64,000 bases of DNA from Petrimonas sp. IBARAKI (GTDB taxonomy: Bacteria > Bacteroidota > Bacteroidia > Bacteroidales > Dysgonomonadaceae): NCBI GenBank assembly GCA_002356435.2, contig AP018040.2:2604001-2668000 (forward strand), read 5' to 3'. Positions 27,073 through 36,336 of the stretch are shown in pieces (positions within the stretch are counted from its first letter, which is position 1; the number at the start of each line of letters is the position of its first letter). Made by a program: the position numbers and the translations under genes. The notes under the pieces are model-generated. The model made no database searches. It was not told the DNA's origin and saw only the letters and a list, made by a program, of their open reading frames with translations.

Positions 27073-28157
27073 ATGAAACGAGTACAAATTAACGAATTAA
27101 ATTTCAAAGGACAAAATATTTATATAGGAATAGATGTCCATTTGAAAAGTTGGTCGGTTACGATTCTCTCTGAACATTCGGTTCTGAAGAAATTCAGTCA
27201 AGATCCACAAACGGAGGTCTTACACAAATTTTTGACGTGTAATTATCCCGGAGCAACTTATTATTCGGTTTACGAGGCGGGGTTCTGAGGATTTTGGATA
27301 CACCGGGAGTTGGTTCACTGGGGAATTAACAATATCGTTGTTAATCCGGCGGATGTACCGACCATGAGTAAAGAGAAGTTGCGCAAGACCAATTCGGTTG
27401 ACAGCAGCAAATTAGCCAGAGAGCTGCGTTCGGGAACGTTGAGAGGTATTTATGTCCCGGATGATGTGATTCTGGAAATGCGTTCTTTGATAAGGTTAAG
27501 AAATATGGTTGTAAAAGACACGACAAGAGAGAAGAACCGGATAAAATCCCTGTTGCGTTTTCACGGGATTGATATTCCCGATCAGTTTACCAGGCATTCG
27601 GTTGGTAACCGGTCAAAACGCTTTTTGCAGTGATTGCAATCGGTTGAACTTTCCACCGAGTATGGCAAGAAAACCTTGGATTTGCACATTGAGCAGCATG
27701 TCCGTTTGCGCTCAACGCTTTTGGAGCAAACAAGAACAATCCGCAGCATATCGCTCAAAGAACCGTTTAAAGAAGATATTCGTCTGCTCACCTCCATTCC
27801 CGGCATCGGAATGACTACCGCCACATCATTGCTCTTTGAGATAGACGATATCTGACGGTTTGTCAACGCGGATATGTTAGCCTCCTTTGTGGGGTTGGTG
27901 CCGATGTGTCATTCCAGTGGGAAAAAAACGGAACGGGTAATATAACCCTGCGTAAGCACGCGACCCAGAGAAGCCTTTTAATTGAAGCCGCATGGATAGC
28001 TATACGAAAAAATCCGGCAATGACATTGGCTTATAAAGGATTTCGTAAAAGAATGAACGCCCAAAAGTTCATTGTCAAAATTGCCCGTAAATTACTGAAC
28101 AGAATATTTTTCGTGCTTAAACGTAAACATGAATATGTACCTTGTCTTGTCGGATAA
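27073..28157 (+). pseudogene. IS110-family transposase, decayed
   Basis: Taken together the frames rebuild an IS110-type DEDD recombinase of about 360 residues: YIGIDVHLKSWSVTIL, VYEAGF, VNPADVPTMSKEKLRKTNSV, DSSKLARELRSG, then the helix-hairpin-helix stretch SIPGIGMTTATSL and the C-terminal HSSG...GNITLRKHATQRSLL. Three TGA stops interrupt the frame (27286-27288, 27631-27633, 27853-27855). A frameshift falls in a run of seven A at 27922-27928, after which the reading continues in another frame to the stop at 28157. The element is dead in cis. Family assignment is firm from the motifs. Confidence 0.9.
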
Positions 28158-28540
28158 CAGACAATCCTATAACGTAAACAGCTTTCTACCCAGGAGAGAC
28201 CCCTATCATTATATTGCAGCTTTGAAGTCTGCTTAAAAAAAGTTTGTGACTCCCGCCTATACTAAACTAATAAAGGAACTTGCAGCTCTTGATAAAACAA
28301 ATAGCCTGCTGTGGAAAGTCTATTACGATAGGATTTACAATTGGTTTTTTTTAGCCATATGGACAGTGTCAGTAATACTGAAAAAGGAGGCGGAATATCC
28401 ACCTCCTAAAGTAGCATTACTGCATACCGTCAGGGTACTTATTGCTGATAGGTTGCCCCCCGGCAGAGCCTGTTTCCTCTTAACGCACTGATAAAAAGAT
28501 AAAATTTAAAAGTTAATTAAAATGAATTGTCCAATTTTAT
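28158..28540. other. Stretch between two transposase remnants, no supported gene
   Basis: The sequence after the IS110-type gene presumably includes that element's right end. An open frame at 28246-28491 (81 codons) gives LIKELAALDKTNSLLWKVYY and similar, which I do not recognise. It has no promoter and ends in residues of doubtful coding quality. It may be a fragment of the gene the elements inserted into. Confidence 0.3.
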
Positions 28541-28928
28541 TTGGATTTTAGATGGAAAGTCTACGCCGCCGTCAATCTTGAAACAGCCGAAGATGAGTTG
28601 GACAACCTCGAACTCAAATGGGGTGAAGACTATCCCATAGTGATAAAATCGTGGCGCAATACTGGTATAAACTTTCGGCTTATTTCGGGTTTTCGGATGC
28701 CATCCGGCGCATCATCTACACTACCAACACAGTGGAAGGATATCATCGACAGATACGTAAAGTGACTAAAAACAAGGGTGTCCTTCCAAATGATACGGCT
28801 CTGGAAAAACTGGTTTATCTTGTCTTCCACAATATCCGCAAGAAATGGACTACGCCTCTTTCCTATTGGGGCAAACCGCTCAGCAACTGACAATTAAGTT
28901 CCCCGAGAGATTTAGGCTCTTTGATTGA
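28541..28928 (+). pseudogene. IS256-family (mutator type) transposase, C-terminal fragment
   Basis: The visible protein is DFRWKVYAAVNLETAEDELD, LELKWGEDYPIVIKSWR, then after a frameshift near 28645 YKLSAYFGFSDAIRRIIYTT, NTVEGYHRQIRKVTKNKG and KKWTTPLSYWG. A second shift near 28885 restores QLTIKFPERFRLFD and the natural stop at 28926-28928. This is the last third of an IS256-type transposase. The N-terminal two thirds and the first catalytic Asp residues are missing, so this is a dead fragment. Confidence 0.85.
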
Positions 28929-29076
28929 ATGGAATTTACACTTTTATTTGTAAATTTGCACCGACCAACAAACGGTGGATCTGGCGTTGTACCATTGAAA
29001 AGAAAAATTGACACTGTTTAATTTACGCTACCAATTTTAGATAAGCCCGGAGACTTCTGATCACCAGGCGTCGTCC

Positions 29077-31785
29077 TTAATCAAACAGACTCATCTGTCC
29101 GGTGATTTCGTCCAATAGGTCGGTATCGTTGATATTGAGAGGTTCTTCGGCTTCAATCTCTACTTTCGACGGCTTGTCATTTTCATCCTCTTCGGGTTCA
29201 GGAAAACGTGTAGGCTCCAATTCCTTCACCTCTTTCACCTCGTAATTGGAAATCCTTTTTCCTTTGGCTTTAAAACTTTTCACGCCGATAAATTCTTCCA
29301 CATCAATTTCAAGCGGCTCGCGGAAATCATCACCGCCGCCGAAAATGGCCTCCACACGCGGATAAACCACATCGGTCAGCAAAAACAACTTCGAATCGGG
29401 ATTGTCTCCTAAGAAATTGGCTGCCTTATCGGTTGCATCGAACGTAAAACGCTTCAAATAAGCATATCCCTGATCGGCATCGAAAAGAGCAGCAGACCAT
29501 ATCTTGCCTTCATCGTACTTTTCAATGCGGACAAAATCGGGCTCAAAATGGTTACTCAAATCAAAATTGCACGTATAGAAATCCCCGTCCCTATTGACAA
29601 CCAATATCTTATCCGACCCTAAAAATTCACCCAGATACAAGCCCTCTTCATCGTAGTTAAGCCGCAGCACGTCTGGATCGAACCAAACCTTCCGTCCTCC
29701 CAGTGTTGAGAGTCCTTTTTGTTTAAGCATAATGCGATGTACGTCGGCTTTTGTCAGAATATTTCCCATCGCTCCCCTACCCTTGATGGCGATCTCGCTG
29801 AAATCCTTCTCAAACTGTAAAATCCGTTGACGGGGTTTGGGTTTCAGGATGACCCGCACGGTCTCAGCTTCGCCGTTGGGGTTTGCGCTGAAATAAACGA
29901 TGCGTGAAGCAGTCTTTCCCTGCGTCACATCATAATCCTTGTCTCGTGTAACTCCTGTTACCGGGAAACGCTTGATGTAATGTGCACCCGATTTCCCGTG
30001 ACGGTAAATCACGTTATAAATGGTTCTCTTATCGTTCTTCTTAAAGACGTTAGCATATAAAATTCCTTTTCCCACAAACATTTTATCGCTAACCTTTACC
30101 ACTTTGTATTTTCCGTCCTTGAAGAAAACGATGATGTCGTCAATATCGGAACAGTTGCAGACAAATTCGTCTTTCTTCAACCCGGTTCCGATGAATCCTT
30201 CTTCACGATTGATGTATAATTTTTCATTGGCTTCCGCCACCTTAACAGCTTCGATATTCTCAAAACTGCGAATTTCCGTACGTCGTGGATAATTCTTGCC
30301 GTACTTTTCTTTCAGCATCAGGTACCACGAGATGGTGTAATCGGTCAGGTTATCCAAATGGTGGTTGATCTCTTCTATCTCGCCCCTGAACCTGGCAATA
30401 TTCTCTTCGGCCTTGTCGGAATTGAATTTCAGGATACGCGCCATCTTTATCTCCATCAGCCTCAGGATATCCTCCGATGTTATTTCGCGGATAAATGACG
30501 GCTTGTACGGTTCCAGGCGCTTATCGATATGGGCGACAGCAATCTCCATATTCCGGGCATTCTCAAACTCATTGTCCTTGTAAATGCGCTCTTCGATAAA
30601 TATTTTCTCGAGTGATGCAAAAAGGAGGGCCTCCTGTTTTTCCTGTTTTTCAATTTCCAGTTCCAAACGGAGAAGCTCTTTAGTGCGATCGGTGGAGATG
30701 CGGAGCACATCGCTGACGGTAAGAAAATGCGGTTTGTCGTCCTCAATGATACAGCAATTGGGTGAAATATTGATCTCACAATCCGTAAATGCGTATAGGG
30801 CGTCGATGGTCCTGTCGGACGAAACCCCGGGAGCAAGCTGCACATGAATCTCCACATTTGCAGCCGTAATATCATCCACTTTCCGGATCTTTATCTTTCC
30901 CCGGTCGTTTGCTTTGATGATCGATTCTACAACAGAAGCCGTTGTTTTTCCATACGGCAGGCTAGTGATAACCAATGTCTTGTTATCGAGTTTTTTTATC
31001 GAGGCACGTACTTTTACCGACCCGCCCCGTTCGCCATCGTTGTATTTCTCCACATCGATATATCCACCGGTTTGGAAGTCGGGAAACAGGCTGAACTTCT
31101 TCCCCTGCAGGTATGCAACAGATGCATCGCACAGTTCGTTGAAGTTGTGCGGTAAAATTTTAGAGGTCAGGCCCACAGCAATACCCTCCGTGCCTTGCGC
31201 CAGCAGCAGCGGGAACTTAGCCGGTAGTGTTACGGGCTCTTTGTTTCGCCCGTCGTACGACGGTTTCCATTCGGTAGTTTTGGCATTAAAAAGAACCTCG
31301 AGAGCAAATTTTGTCAAGCGTGCTTCTATATACCTGGGTGCAGCAGCTCCATCTCCGGTATGTACGTTTCCCCAGTTACCCTGACAGTCGATTAGCATGT
31401 CTTTCTGGCCAAGCTGAACCAGTGCATCGCCGATGGAGGCATCACCGTGCGGGTGAAACTGCATGGTAAAACCGATAATGTTCGCCACCTTGTTGTACCT
31501 CCCGTCATCCATTCGCTTCATAGCGTGAAGAATACGGCGCTGTACCGGCTTCAGTCCGTCAGTAACATGCGGAACCGCACGCTCCAGAATCACATACGAC
31601 GCATAGTCCAGAAACCAGTCCTGATACATCCGGGAAAGGTTCATGGGGGAGTCTTCGGCTAGCCGGGTAATAATTCGGGGATTGGAGTGTTGCGAAGAAT
31701 CGGAAAGAAGAATATCGTCCTCTTCCGGATTCATTTGCATATCTTTATCTTCAAAATATTCTTCGTTGCTATCTTTTAATGACAT
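29077..31785 (-). CDS. parC: DNA topoisomerase IV subunit A (GyrA/ParC family)
   Basis: The 902-residue protein has the GyrA/ParC core: SYVILERAVPHVTDGLKPVQ, the resistance-determining-type segment HPHGDASIGDAL and the catalytic Tyr152 in AAPRYIEARL. A long helical tower region and a beta-pinwheel-like C-terminal domain follow, with an acidic tail ending GQMSLFD. It lacks a clear GyrA-box (QRRGGKG) in the C-terminal domain, which favours the decatenating ParC over GyrA. It would act with ParE, which is not in this window, to unlink daughter chromosomes. A strong promoter lies just upstream. Confidence 0.9.
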   Translation of the reverse strand: MSLKDSNEEYFEDKDMQMNPEEDDILLSDSSQHSNPRIITRLAEDSPMNLSRMYQDWFLDYASYVILERAVPHVTDGLKPVQRRILHAMKRMDDGRYNKVANIIGFTMQFHPHGDASIGDALVQLGQKDMLIDCQGNWGNVHTGDGAAAPRYIEARLTKFALEVLFNAKTTEWKPSYDGRNKEPVTLPAKFPLLLAQGTEGIAVGLTSKILPHNFNELCDASVAYLQGKKFSLFPDFQTGGYIDVEKYNDGERGGSVKVRASIKKLDNKTLVITSLPYGKTTASVVESIIKANDRGKIKIRKVDDITAANVEIHVQLAPGVSSDRTIDALYAFTDCEINISPNCCIIEDDKPHFLTVSDVLRISTDRTKELLRLELEIEKQEKQEALLFASLEKIFIEERIYKDNEFENARNMEIAVAHIDKRLEPYKPSFIREITSEDILRLMEIKMARILKFNSDKAEENIARFRGEIEEINHHLDNLTDYTISWYLMLKEKYGKNYPRRTEIRSFENIEAVKVAEANEKLYINREEGFIGTGLKKDEFVCNCSDIDDIIVFFKDGKYKVVKVSDKMFVGKGILYANVFKKNDKRTIYNVIYRHGKSGAHYIKRFPVTGVTRDKDYDVTQGKTASRIVYFSANPNGEAETVRVILKPKPRQRILQFEKDFSEIAIKGRGAMGNILTKADVHRIMLKQKGLSTLGGRKVWFDPDVLRLNYDEEGLYLGEFLGSDKILVVNRDGDFYTCNFDLSNHFEPDFVRIEKYDEGKIWSAALFDADQGYAYLKRFTFDATDKAANFLGDNPDSKLFLLTDVVYPRVEAIFGGGDDFREPLEIDVEEFIGVKSFKAKGKRISNYEVKEVKELEPTRFPEPEEDENDKPSKVEIEAEEPLNINDTDLLDEITGQMSLFD

Positions 31786-31811
31786 ATACTGTTTCAGGTT
31801 GAAAAAACATT

Positions 31812-31843
31812 CAAAGTTACCTTTTTTTTGCGTGATTTACAAA
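31812..31843 (-). promoter_or_regulatory. Bacteroidota promoter for parC
   Basis: On the minus strand TTTG (31840-31843) is separated by exactly 20 nt from TAACTTTG (31812-31819), a near-ideal match to the primary-sigma consensus. The parC ATG is 26 nt further on. Confidence 0.75.
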
Positions 31844-32050
31844 CGAAAGCCAAGGGCATTTCTATTTTCCGTCATGTGGACAATTCTCGGAAAAATTACA
31901 GTGGATGTGTGTTTTTTTGATGCCGGGTAAACTACTTCCCCAAAAATGTGTTATTAGTAAAAGGAAATACTAGTTGTTTTAGTCTCGCATACATTAATGA
32001 TTAATATACGGCTAAAGTAAAACTCAAAAATTAACAACAAAACAAAAACT

Positions 32051-32962
32051 ATGGAAAGAAAAAAATTAAATCAACCGGTGAAATTTTCTTTAGTAATGGT
32101 CATCGCCCTCGCTCTTTTACAAGGCTGTGGAAGCGTTCCCTTCACTGGAAGAAGACAATTAAGCCTGGTTTCGAACGAACAGGTGGTTGCACTTAGCTTG
32201 CAGCAGTACCAGGATTTTATGCGTTCTGCGCCTCTTGAAAGGAGTACGACCAACGCCGAGATGGTAAAAAGGGTGGGCTCCCGGATTGCCAACGCCGTGG
32301 AAACATTTTACAAGAATAACGGTTATGAATCTGAGCTGCAGTATTATCAGTGGGAGTTTAACTTGGTTAAAGACAAAAGCGTGAATGCATTTGCCATGCC
32401 CGGTGGAAAAATAGTTATCTATGATGGATTACTTCCGGTGACACAAACGGAGGAAGCTTTAGCAGTGGTGGTCGGACACGAAGTTGCCCATGTCATTGCC
32501 CGGCATGCTCAGGAAAGAATCAGCCAGCAGATGGCCCTGCAATACGGGGGAGCTGTTGCCGGCGGCCTTTTAGGCAATTCGGTAGGGGCACAAATCGGTC
32601 AACAGGTATTCGGTCTTGGCGCTCAATTTGGAGTGATGATGCCGTATGCCCGTAAACAAGAATACGAAGCCGATGAAATAGGGCTCATTGTCATGGCCCT
32701 GGCAGGATACAATCCTCAGGCAGCAGTTCCCTTCTGGACGAGAATGGCACAAAGTTCTCAAGGTGGTGCTCCACCCGAATTTCTTAGTACTCACCCGACG
32801 GACGAAAAGCGTATCGCACGCATTCAGCAAATTATGCCCAACGTACAGCAGTACTATAAAGGAACCGGCGTTCAGAACACGACGAGTGAGCCCATAAAAA
32901 CCCAGGCTCCTGTTCCCGCAAAAACGGAAGAAGCAAAAACTTCGAAAGAGTGGACGTTTTAG
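32051..32962 (+). CDS. M48-family metalloprotease, lipoprotein
   Basis: The 303-residue protein has lipobox LLQGC with Cys26, so it is membrane-anchored facing the periplasm. The zinc site HEVAHVIARH begins at His143, with the third ligand in YARKQEYEADEIG. NAFAMPGGKIVIYDGLL and LSTHPTDEKRIARIQ complete the M48 (LoiP/BepA/Oma1-like) pattern. Such enzymes clear misfolded outer-membrane proteins. It has its own 5' region and ends in a good terminator. Confidence 0.93.
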   Translation: MERKKLNQPVKFSLVMVIALALLQGCGSVPFTGRRQLSLVSNEQVVALSLQQYQDFMRSAPLERSTTNAEMVKRVGSRIANAVETFYKNNGYESELQYYQWEFNLVKDKSVNAFAMPGGKIVIYDGLLPVTQTEEALAVVVGHEVAHVIARHAQERISQQMALQYGGAVAGGLLGNSVGAQIGQQVFGLGAQFGVMMPYARKQEYEADEIGLIVMALAGYNPQAAVPFWTRMAQSSQGGAPPEFLSTHPTDEKRIARIQQIMPNVQQYYKGTGVQNTTSEPIKTQAPVPAKTEEAKTSKEWTF

Positions 32963-32993
32963 TCCGGATAATACCTCAATGACAAATTTAGTT

Positions 32994-33021
32994 AAGGGGT
33001 CGCTATGCGATCCCTTTTTTT
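32994..33021 (+). terminator. Terminator after the M48 protease gene
   Basis: Arms AAGGGGTCGC (32994-33003) and GCGATCCCTT (33007-33016) pair over 10 bp with one G-U, loop TAT, running into seven T. Confidence 0.85.
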
Positions 33022-33091
33022 GGGACTGTCACCAGCGAGGGGAAATCATGTTTTAAAGATCGATAAAGTAGCTTTAATACAAAATAATGGC

Positions 33092-33099
33092 TAACTTTG
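33092..33099 (+). promoter_or_regulatory. -7 promoter box for aspA
   Basis: TAACTTTG matches TAnnTTTG 60 nt before the aspA ATG. No clear TTTG is present at the expected distance upstream. Confidence 0.5.
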
Positions 33100-33159
33100 G
33101 CCAATGTGAAAAAACCAATAGACCATTCACCTTGGATTACTTTAAATATTCGATTTATT

Positions 33160-34596
33160 ATGAACAAGACAACCTCTAAGTTTAGCAGAGACACACGCAC
33201 CGAGCACGATCTTATCGGAGCTATGGAAATCCCCACAGCAAGTTATTTCGGTATTCAAACCCTCCGGGCAGTAGAAAACTTTGACATTAGCCGTTCAAAA
33301 CTTCATCATTACCCCCAGCTCATCCGGGGTTTGGCAGATGTGAAAGCAGCTGCAGCACTGGCCAACAAAGAACTTGAATTGTTAAACCCCGCCATTGCCG
33401 ATGCCATTGTGGAAGCCTGCAGGGAAATTAAACACGGCAAACTCCACGATCAGTTTGTGGTGGATATGGTACAAGGTGGTGCAGGCACCTCAACCAACAT
33501 GAATGCCAACGAAGTAATTGCCAACCGGGCATTGGAAATTCTAGGGTTCGAGAAGGGAGATTACACCCATTGTCACCCCAACAACCACGTAAATCTTTCT
33601 CAATCTACCAACGATGCTTATCCCACAGCGCTAAAAATAGCCTTATACCGAAGTATCGGCGAATTGATTAACGCATTGGAGAAATTGATTGTCGTTTTCC
33701 GGGAAAAAGGGAAAGAGTTTGCAGAAGTCATAAAAATGGGACGCACGCAGTTACAAGACGCCGTTCCTATGACACTTGGGCAAGAGTTTGATGCATTTGC
33801 CACAACTTTAGAGGAAGAAGTATCACGATTGAGCCAAAACCGCCAATTACTTCTCGAAACCAATATGGGAGCAACGGCTATTGGGACAGGAATCAACTCC
33901 GACCCGGAATACACGGTAATCTGCACCCGTTACCTGGCAGAAATATCGGATATTGCCGTCGTTGCTGCCGATAACCTGATCGAAGCCACCAGCGACACGG
34001 GGGTTTTCATCATGAACTCATCGGTTATTAAACGGTTAGCCGTAAAACTATCAAAAATCTGCAACGACCTGCGATTACTTTCCTCTGGACCAAGAACAGG
34101 ACTGAACGAGATTAACTTACCCCCCATGCAGCCTGGTTCTTCCATTATGCCCGGCAAAGTAAATCCGGTTATTCCCGAAGTGGTCAATCAAATTGCCTAC
34201 AAGGTCATTGGCAATGATTTAACCGTGACCATGGCATCGGAAGCCGGACAACTCCAGCTGAATGTTATGGAACCCATAATCGCCTATTCGCTGATGGAGA
34301 ACATCGAAATGCTTATCAACGGCATCAATACACTGAGAAGCAAATGTATTTCCGGAATCACGGCAAACCAAGATCGCTGCAGGGATATGGTGTTAAATAG
34401 TATTGGCTTGGTTACGGCATTAAATCCGTACCTGGGATATGAAGACTCTACCCGGGTAGCTGCCGAAGCATTAAGAACAGGAAAGGGCGTTTATGATATC
34501 GTACTGGAAAACAAACTGATTGCCCAAGAGGAGTTGGATGAAATACTGAAGCCGGAAAATATGATCCGGCCTCGAAGAATAAACAAGTTAAAATAA
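33160..34596 (+). CDS. aspA: Aspartate ammonia-lyase
   Basis: ATG 33160 gives 478 residues; the frame is open to 33097 but those residues overlap the promoter. The cytoplasmic enzyme splits aspartate into fumarate and ammonia. Family marks are GAGTSTNMNANEVIANRALE, the HPNNHVNLSQSTNDAYPTA segment, TGTGINSDPEY-type binding residues and the fumarase/aspartase signature GSSIMPGKVNP near 326-336. The EIPTASYFGIQTLRAVENF start and MGRTQLQDAVPM favour aspartase over fumarase C. In anaerobic Bacteroidota it feeds fumarate respiration (established for the group). Confidence 0.93.
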   Translation: MNKTTSKFSRDTRTEHDLIGAMEIPTASYFGIQTLRAVENFDISRSKLHHYPQLIRGLADVKAAAALANKELELLNPAIADAIVEACREIKHGKLHDQFVVDMVQGGAGTSTNMNANEVIANRALEILGFEKGDYTHCHPNNHVNLSQSTNDAYPTALKIALYRSIGELINALEKLIVVFREKGKEFAEVIKMGRTQLQDAVPMTLGQEFDAFATTLEEEVSRLSQNRQLLLETNMGATAIGTGINSDPEYTVICTRYLAEISDIAVVAADNLIEATSDTGVFIMNSSVIKRLAVKLSKICNDLRLLSSGPRTGLNEINLPPMQPGSSIMPGKVNPVIPEVVNQIAYKVIGNDLTVTMASEAGQLQLNVMEPIIAYSLMENIEMLINGINTLRSKCISGITANQDRCRDMVLNSIGLVTALNPYLGYEDSTRVAAEALRTGKGVYDIVLENKLIAQEELDEILKPENMIRPRRINKLK

Positions 34597-34599
34597 AAG

Positions 34600-35055
34600 T
34601 TATTTCCGCAGCCGATGGAATGATCTGACTAAAATCTCGTCGGCACCGATCCTACGGATGGCGAGATAGGTCAAGATAATGGCAATAACCGGCATAATTG
34701 CACCAATACCGATCTTTTGAAACTGTAATCCGGCTTCGGGATTGATATTGAAAATCAAAAACCCAAAATAAAGGTAAAATCCGACCATCAGAAAGATATT
34801 AAAAATAGATATCCGGATTTGTAAAATTCGGGTTTTGTACAGGAAAACTGTCACAATCGGCAAAAGAGCGCTGATGGCACCAATAGCAAAAAGTGCCCAA
34901 GTGGAACTTTCAAGGTCTCCGCTCCTGTACATTCCCATCGCTTCAAAAACAACAGGATCACCGTTATAGAAAAAAGAAGCCAGAGGGGTTACCGTAGCCA
35001 CCAGCATACAAACTGAGGCAAGCAGTAAAAACAGGGTTTGAATTCTCTGAAGCAT
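34600..35055 (-). CDS. DUF4293 family membrane protein
   Basis: The 151-residue protein has four predicted transmembrane segments, starting MLQRIQTLFLLLASVCMLVA. The second begins WALFAIGAISALLPIVTVF, the third IFNIFLMVGFYLYFGFLIF and the fourth IGAIMPVIAIILTYLAIRRI. This matches DUF4293, a Bacteroidota-specific family without known function. It is the last gene of the bamD-omega-DUF4293 row (9 nt after the omega gene) and converges on aspA with a gap of only 3 nt. Confidence 0.85.
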   Translation of the reverse strand: MLQRIQTLFLLLASVCMLVATVTPLASFFYNGDPVVFEAMGMYRSGDLESSTWALFAIGAISALLPIVTVFLYKTRILQIRISIFNIFLMVGFYLYFGFLIFNINPEAGLQFQKIGIGAIMPVIAIILTYLAIRRIGADEILVRSFHRLRK

Positions 35056-35064
35056 ACCGTTCTG

Positions 35065-35397
35065 TTAAAACTGCTCTTTTTCTTTGGCAGGATTGCGGTA
35101 ATAAATTTCCCCTTCCTTCCAGTCTTGCAGGGCTATCAGTGAAGGTTTCGGGAGTTTTTCGTAAAAACGCGAAATTTCTATCTGTTCGTGATTTTCAAAA
35201 ACTTCCTCCAGATTGTCTGTATATGAAGCAAACTCCTGTAATTTGGTATCCAGGTCCTGCTTCATCTCGACAGAAAGCTGATTAGCTCTTTTACTGATTA
35301 TGCGGACCATCTCATAGACATTCCCCACCGGCTCGGCAAGTTTCATCACATCACGGGTTTCGGTGTTCTGAGGTGCATTTGTTCTTCTGTAATCCAT
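35065..35397 (-). CDS. rpoZ: RNA polymerase omega-type subunit (Bacteroidota form)
   Basis: The 110-residue protein has GNVYEMVRIISKRANQLSVE, the Rpb6/omega core helix in the form used by Bacteroidota, and a C-terminal half (RFYEKLPKPSLIALQDWKEG) typical of the lineage. Omega helps assemble and stabilise the beta' subunit. Its place between bamD and DUF4293 is conserved in Bacteroidales and supports the call. Confidence 0.85.
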   Translation of the reverse strand: MDYRRTNAPQNTETRDVMKLAEPVGNVYEMVRIISKRANQLSVEMKQDLDTKLQEFASYTDNLEEVFENHEQIEISRFYEKLPKPSLIALQDWKEGEIYYRNPAKEKEQF

Positions 35398-35444
35398 TTT
35401 ATATGCTAATTCTTAGTTATATTCCTTGTGTTCAATTAATTGAT

Positions 35445-36257
35445 TTATGACGGCAGCACGTCTATTTTACTTTGCGCCTTCTTGTAGTATCTGTCAACTT
35501 CCGGCATGTATTTTCCGTTTGGGAAAGTATTTTTGTAATTGAAATACTCATCAAGCACCATACGGTATCGTTCGGGCTGGGTCCCTAATGTACTGCGTTC
35601 GGCATACTCAAAACGGGCACGGAGGATAATCATCTGATACTCCTCGTTGTATTTCGAAAACGGGTAGCTTTTCATTGCTTCACGAGCAGTTATGACTGCC
35701 GATTCGTAATTGTTACCCATATAATTTCCCAGGTTCAAGTATAACTGCGCAGCCAACAGCTCTTTATGAGCCAATTTCTCCTGCAACTCAAACATATAGT
35801 TCTTGGCTTGTTCCGATCGCTCACTTTGAGGATATTCTTCCATGTAGCGCTGAAACTCGGCAATGGCCTTATATGTTTTAGATTGATCCAGCTTGGAATC
35901 GGGAGAATCGAGATATAAACCGTAAGCTGCATAAAACAAGGCCGGCTCAGCATACTCTCCCTTGGGGTATGTATTGTAGTAAGTAGTAAACATCTCCGTT
36001 GCAGACAGGTAGTCCTTTGAATTATAATAACTTTGTCCCAACAGATATAACGACTCCTCTGCCCTGGCAGTTCCTTTGAAAAAAGGCACCAGTTCCTCGA
36101 GCAAGGTAATAGAGCGACTGTATTTACCTTCTTCGAAATACTTCTTTGCGTATGTGTATTTCACATCCTTATCGGTACTTTTCAAAATCTTGTTGTATTC
36201 GCCGCACGAAGTCAGCAACACAGCAAGCAATAAAAAATATACAGGTTTTACTCTCAT
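35445..36257 (-). CDS. bamD: Outer-membrane assembly lipoprotein BamD
   Basis: The 270-residue lipoprotein has lipobox LLTSC with Cys18. Tandem TPR-like helices follow (YTYAKKYFEEGKYSRSITLL, SLYLLGQSYYNSKDYLSATE, MFTTYYNTYPKGEYAEPALF), as in BamD/ComL. It is the essential periplasmic partner of BamA in inserting beta-barrel proteins. It is first in its operon; a minus-strand -7 box TAAATTTG lies at 36281-36288, about 24 nt before the ATG. Confidence 0.92.
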   Translation of the reverse strand: MRVKPVYFLLLAVLLTSCGEYNKILKSTDKDVKYTYAKKYFEEGKYSRSITLLEELVPFFKGTARAEESLYLLGQSYYNSKDYLSATEMFTTYYNTYPKGEYAEPALFYAAYGLYLDSPDSKLDQSKTYKAIAEFQRYMEEYPQSERSEQAKNYMFELQEKLAHKELLAAQLYLNLGNYMGNNYESAVITAREAMKSYPFSKYNEEYQMIILRARFEYAERSTLGTQPERYRMVLDEYFNYKNTFPNGKYMPEVDRYYKKAQSKIDVLPS

Positions 36258-36336
36258 TTCGTAAAATCGATTTTAGCGCACAAATTTACGGAAACTTTCT
36301 CAGTTTTAGTTCATCGAAAGCCAATTTTATTCTATT

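Noticed and set aside
28246-28491. 81-codon open frame between the transposase remnants
   Set aside because: No recognisable family, no promoter, and it lies in decayed DNA; kept only as a description of the stretch.
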